Origin: Elusimicrobia bacterium RIFOXYB2_FULL_48_7
Lineage (GTDB): Bacteria; Elusimicrobiota; Endomicrobiia; CG1-02-37-114; XYA2-FULL-39-19
DNA length: 7,559 nucleotides
Reading direction: 5' to 3'
NCBI GenBank assembly: GCA_001800495.1
Contig: MGVM01000103.1
Coordinates: forward strand, 1 to 7,559
A program made the position numbers and the translations under genes. The stretch's first letter is position 1. Every line of letters starts with the position of its first letter. The notes under the pieces were generated by a model, which saw nothing but the letters and a program-made list of their open reading frames with translations, did not search any database and had not been told where the DNA came from. Positions 6,296-7,559 of the stretch are shown here, one piece after another.

Positions 6296-7252
6296 ATGTT
6301 ACTTTCTGTTGAGAACCTGAAAACCTATTTTTATTCCGATAACCGCGTTTCTAAAGCGGTGGACGGGGTAACTTTCGGCTTGGACCAGGGCAAAATCCTG
6401 GGTATTGCCGGGGAGAGCGGGTGCGGGAAGAGCTTAACCGCGCTTTCTATTTTGAACCTGATACCAGCCCCGGGAAAAATAGCCGAAGGCAGGATATTGT
6501 ACAACGGTTCAAATATCCTTGAAAAAAGCGAAAGCGGGCTGGAAAATATCCGCGGGAAGGAAATATCAATTATTTTCCAGGACCCGCAAACCTCGCTGAA
6601 CCCGGTTTTTACCATAGGCAACCAGATTACTGAAATGACAAATATACACACCCCGGCTGAAAAAAGCAAAGCTAAAGAGATAGCCATTGATATGCTTGGG
6701 AAGGTTGGAATGCCCCTGCCGGAAGAGGTATTCAATAAATACCCGCACGAGCTTTCCGGCGGCCAGCAGCAGAGGGCCATGATAGCTATGGCGCTTGCCT
6801 GCAAGCCGAAACTGCTTATAGCTGATGAACCTACAACCGCCCTTGATGTGACCGTGCAGGCGCAAATACTGGACCTTTTAGCCGCTCTACAGAGAGACAT
6901 GGGCTTATCCGTTATCTTCATTTCGCATGATTTGAACGTGTTAAGGGGGCTGACTGACCAGATGGCGATAATGTACGCCGGCAGGATTGTGGAGCACTCA
7001 GATAGCGCTGAGATATACTCAAACCCATTGCATCCATATACCAAGGGGCTTTTTGAAACACTGCCTTCCCTAAAAGGCAAAGGCAGCCGCCTGGATACTA
7101 TTCCGGGAAGGGTGCCGGATGTATGGGACCTGCCCAATGGGTGCAAATTTCACCCAAGATGCAAGTTCAAGATGGAAATATGTGAAAAACAGGAACCAGA
7201 GTTGGATGCAATAAAGGGAACACATAAAGCAGCGTGTCATTTATATGCTTGA
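6296..7252 (+). CDS. oppD: peptide/nickel-type ABC importer ATPase, OppD/DppD
   Basis: This is a complete 318-aa ATP-binding subunit of an oligopeptide/dipeptide (or nickel) ABC importer, acting at the inner face of the cytoplasmic membrane with a partner ATPase and two permeases. All ABC motifs are intact: Walker A GESGCGKS (39-46), Q-loop Gln95 in FQDPQTSLNP, signature LSGGQQQR (153-160), Walker B LLIADE (173-178), D-loop TALD, and switch His211. The C-terminal extension specific to the Opp/Dpp family is present (NPLHPYTKGL, then the Cys-rich tail). Its four cysteines (283, 289, 296, 314) match the tail that in some DppD proteins holds an iron-sulfur cluster. The start ATG lies five bases after the HEPN stop and has only a weak GAGA site upstream. 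Opp versus Dpp and the substrate cannot be separated from this sequence alone. Confidence 0.93.
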   Translation: MLLSVENLKTYFYSDNRVSKAVDGVTFGLDQGKILGIAGESGCGKSLTALSILNLIPAPGKIAEGRILYNGSNILEKSESGLENIRGKEISIIFQDPQTSLNPVFTIGNQITEMTNIHTPAEKSKAKEIAIDMLGKVGMPLPEEVFNKYPHELSGGQQQRAMIAMALACKPKLLIADEPTTALDVTVQAQILDLLAALQRDMGLSVIFISHDLNVLRGLTDQMAIMYAGRIVEHSDSAEIYSNPLHPYTKGLFETLPSLKGKGSRLDTIPGRVPDVWDLPNGCKFHPRCKFKMEICEKQEPELDAIKGTHKAACHLYA

Positions 7253-7559
7253 GATCAATAATTTAAAGAAATACTACCAGATCAGGGAAAAGAACATTTT
7301 TTCAAGGCACACTGCTTATACAAAAGCTGTGGATGATGTTTCTTTTTCCCTGAACAGAGGGGAAACCATCGGGCTGGTGGGCGAATCCGGATGCGGGAAA
7401 ACTACCCTGGGCAGGACTATATTGAAATTGATTGAACCCACGGCAGGTGAAGTGCTGTTCAACGGCAAAAATGTATTTGAACTGAACCCTGCGGGATTAA
7501 AGGATTTCCATAAAAAAGTGCAGGTGATTTTCCAGGATCCCTACAGCTCGCTTAACCCG
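7245..7559 (+). CDS. oppF: peptide/nickel-type ABC importer ATPase, OppF/DppF, 3'-truncated by window end
   Basis: The first 105 codons of the partner ATPase are present and the frame is open to the last base. The product begins MLEINNLKKYY and has Walker A GESGCGKT (46-53) and the Q-loop VIFQDPYSSLNP with Gln97, the standard OppF/DppF sequence. The longer insert before the VDDVSF strand (REKNIFSRHTAYTKAV) is also typical of OppF as opposed to OppD. Signature, Walker B and the C-terminal tail lie beyond the window. The ATG lies inside the 3' end of oppD with an eight-base overlap, so the two ATPases are probably translationally coupled and work as a heterodimer. Confidence 0.92.
   Translation, partial: MLEINNLKKYYQIREKNIFSRHTAYTKAVDDVSFSLNRGETIGLVGESGCGKTTLGRTILKLIEPTAGEVLFNGKNVFELNPAGLKDFHKKVQVIFQDPYSSLNP

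Noticed and set aside
6331..7146. Long open frame on the minus strand (271 codons) opposite oppD
   Set aside because: It lies entirely inside a gene with all ABC motifs, and its translation resembles no known domain and has low-complexity Ser/Pro/Cys content typical of antisense shadow.
1..7559. tRNA, rRNA, CRISPR array, IS element or riboswitch
   Set aside because: No regularly spaced repeats, cloverleaf-like sequence, transposase-like product or long structured leader was seen; nearly all of the window is coding.

Overview
The window is a bacterial chromosomal fragment with every recognisable gene on the + strand and almost no intergenic DNA; the largest gap is 81 bases (5186-5266). Codon use is bacterial and Shine-Dalgarno sites are ordinary. 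The paired M16 peptidases with apparent export signals, PolX with a PHP domain, a YacP/Rae1-type NYN protein and a YjbQ protein together suggest a Gram-negative, possibly uncultivated lineage (Elusimicrobiota or Omnitrophota would fit). This is an impression from gene content, not a placement.

Region 1 (1-5185) is a tight, probably co-transcribed run of conserved genes: the 3' part of a PolX-family DNA polymerase/PHP nuclease, an active M16 zinc peptidase, a second M16 protein without its zinc ligands, a NYN/PIN-like nuclease of the YacP type, a YjbQ/UPF0047 protein, and a short RNase HI-like protein. Gaps are 1-15 bases, or a 4-base ATGA overlap between the two M16 genes. Two genes look damaged. 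PolX has an in-frame stop at the first codon of the window although its homology runs upstream. The RNase HI-like protein stops just where the fourth catalytic Asp is expected.

Region 2 (5186-6290) is a compact two-gene cassette of visibly lower GC with its own regulatory DNA. It encodes a winged-helix domain fused to a minimal nucleotidyltransferase (MNT), overlapping by 8 bases a HEPN-like helical protein. This is the architecture of an MNT/HEPN toxin-antitoxin type module. The putative antitoxin carries its own DNA-binding domain. Upstream lies a near-consensus sigma-70 promoter whose -10 sits inside a perfect 17-bp palindrome, with a second imperfect copy centred 21 bp downstream. This is the most interesting part of the window: a self-repressing module whose HEPN partner lacks the usual RX4HXY motif (Tyr sits where His is expected).

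Region 3 (6296-7559) holds two ATPase genes of a peptide/nickel-type ABC importer (OppD/DppD, and OppF/DppF cut off by the window end), overlapping by 8 bases. oppD starts 5 bases after the HEPN stop with no visible terminator or promoter, so the importer genes may be read from the cassette promoter.
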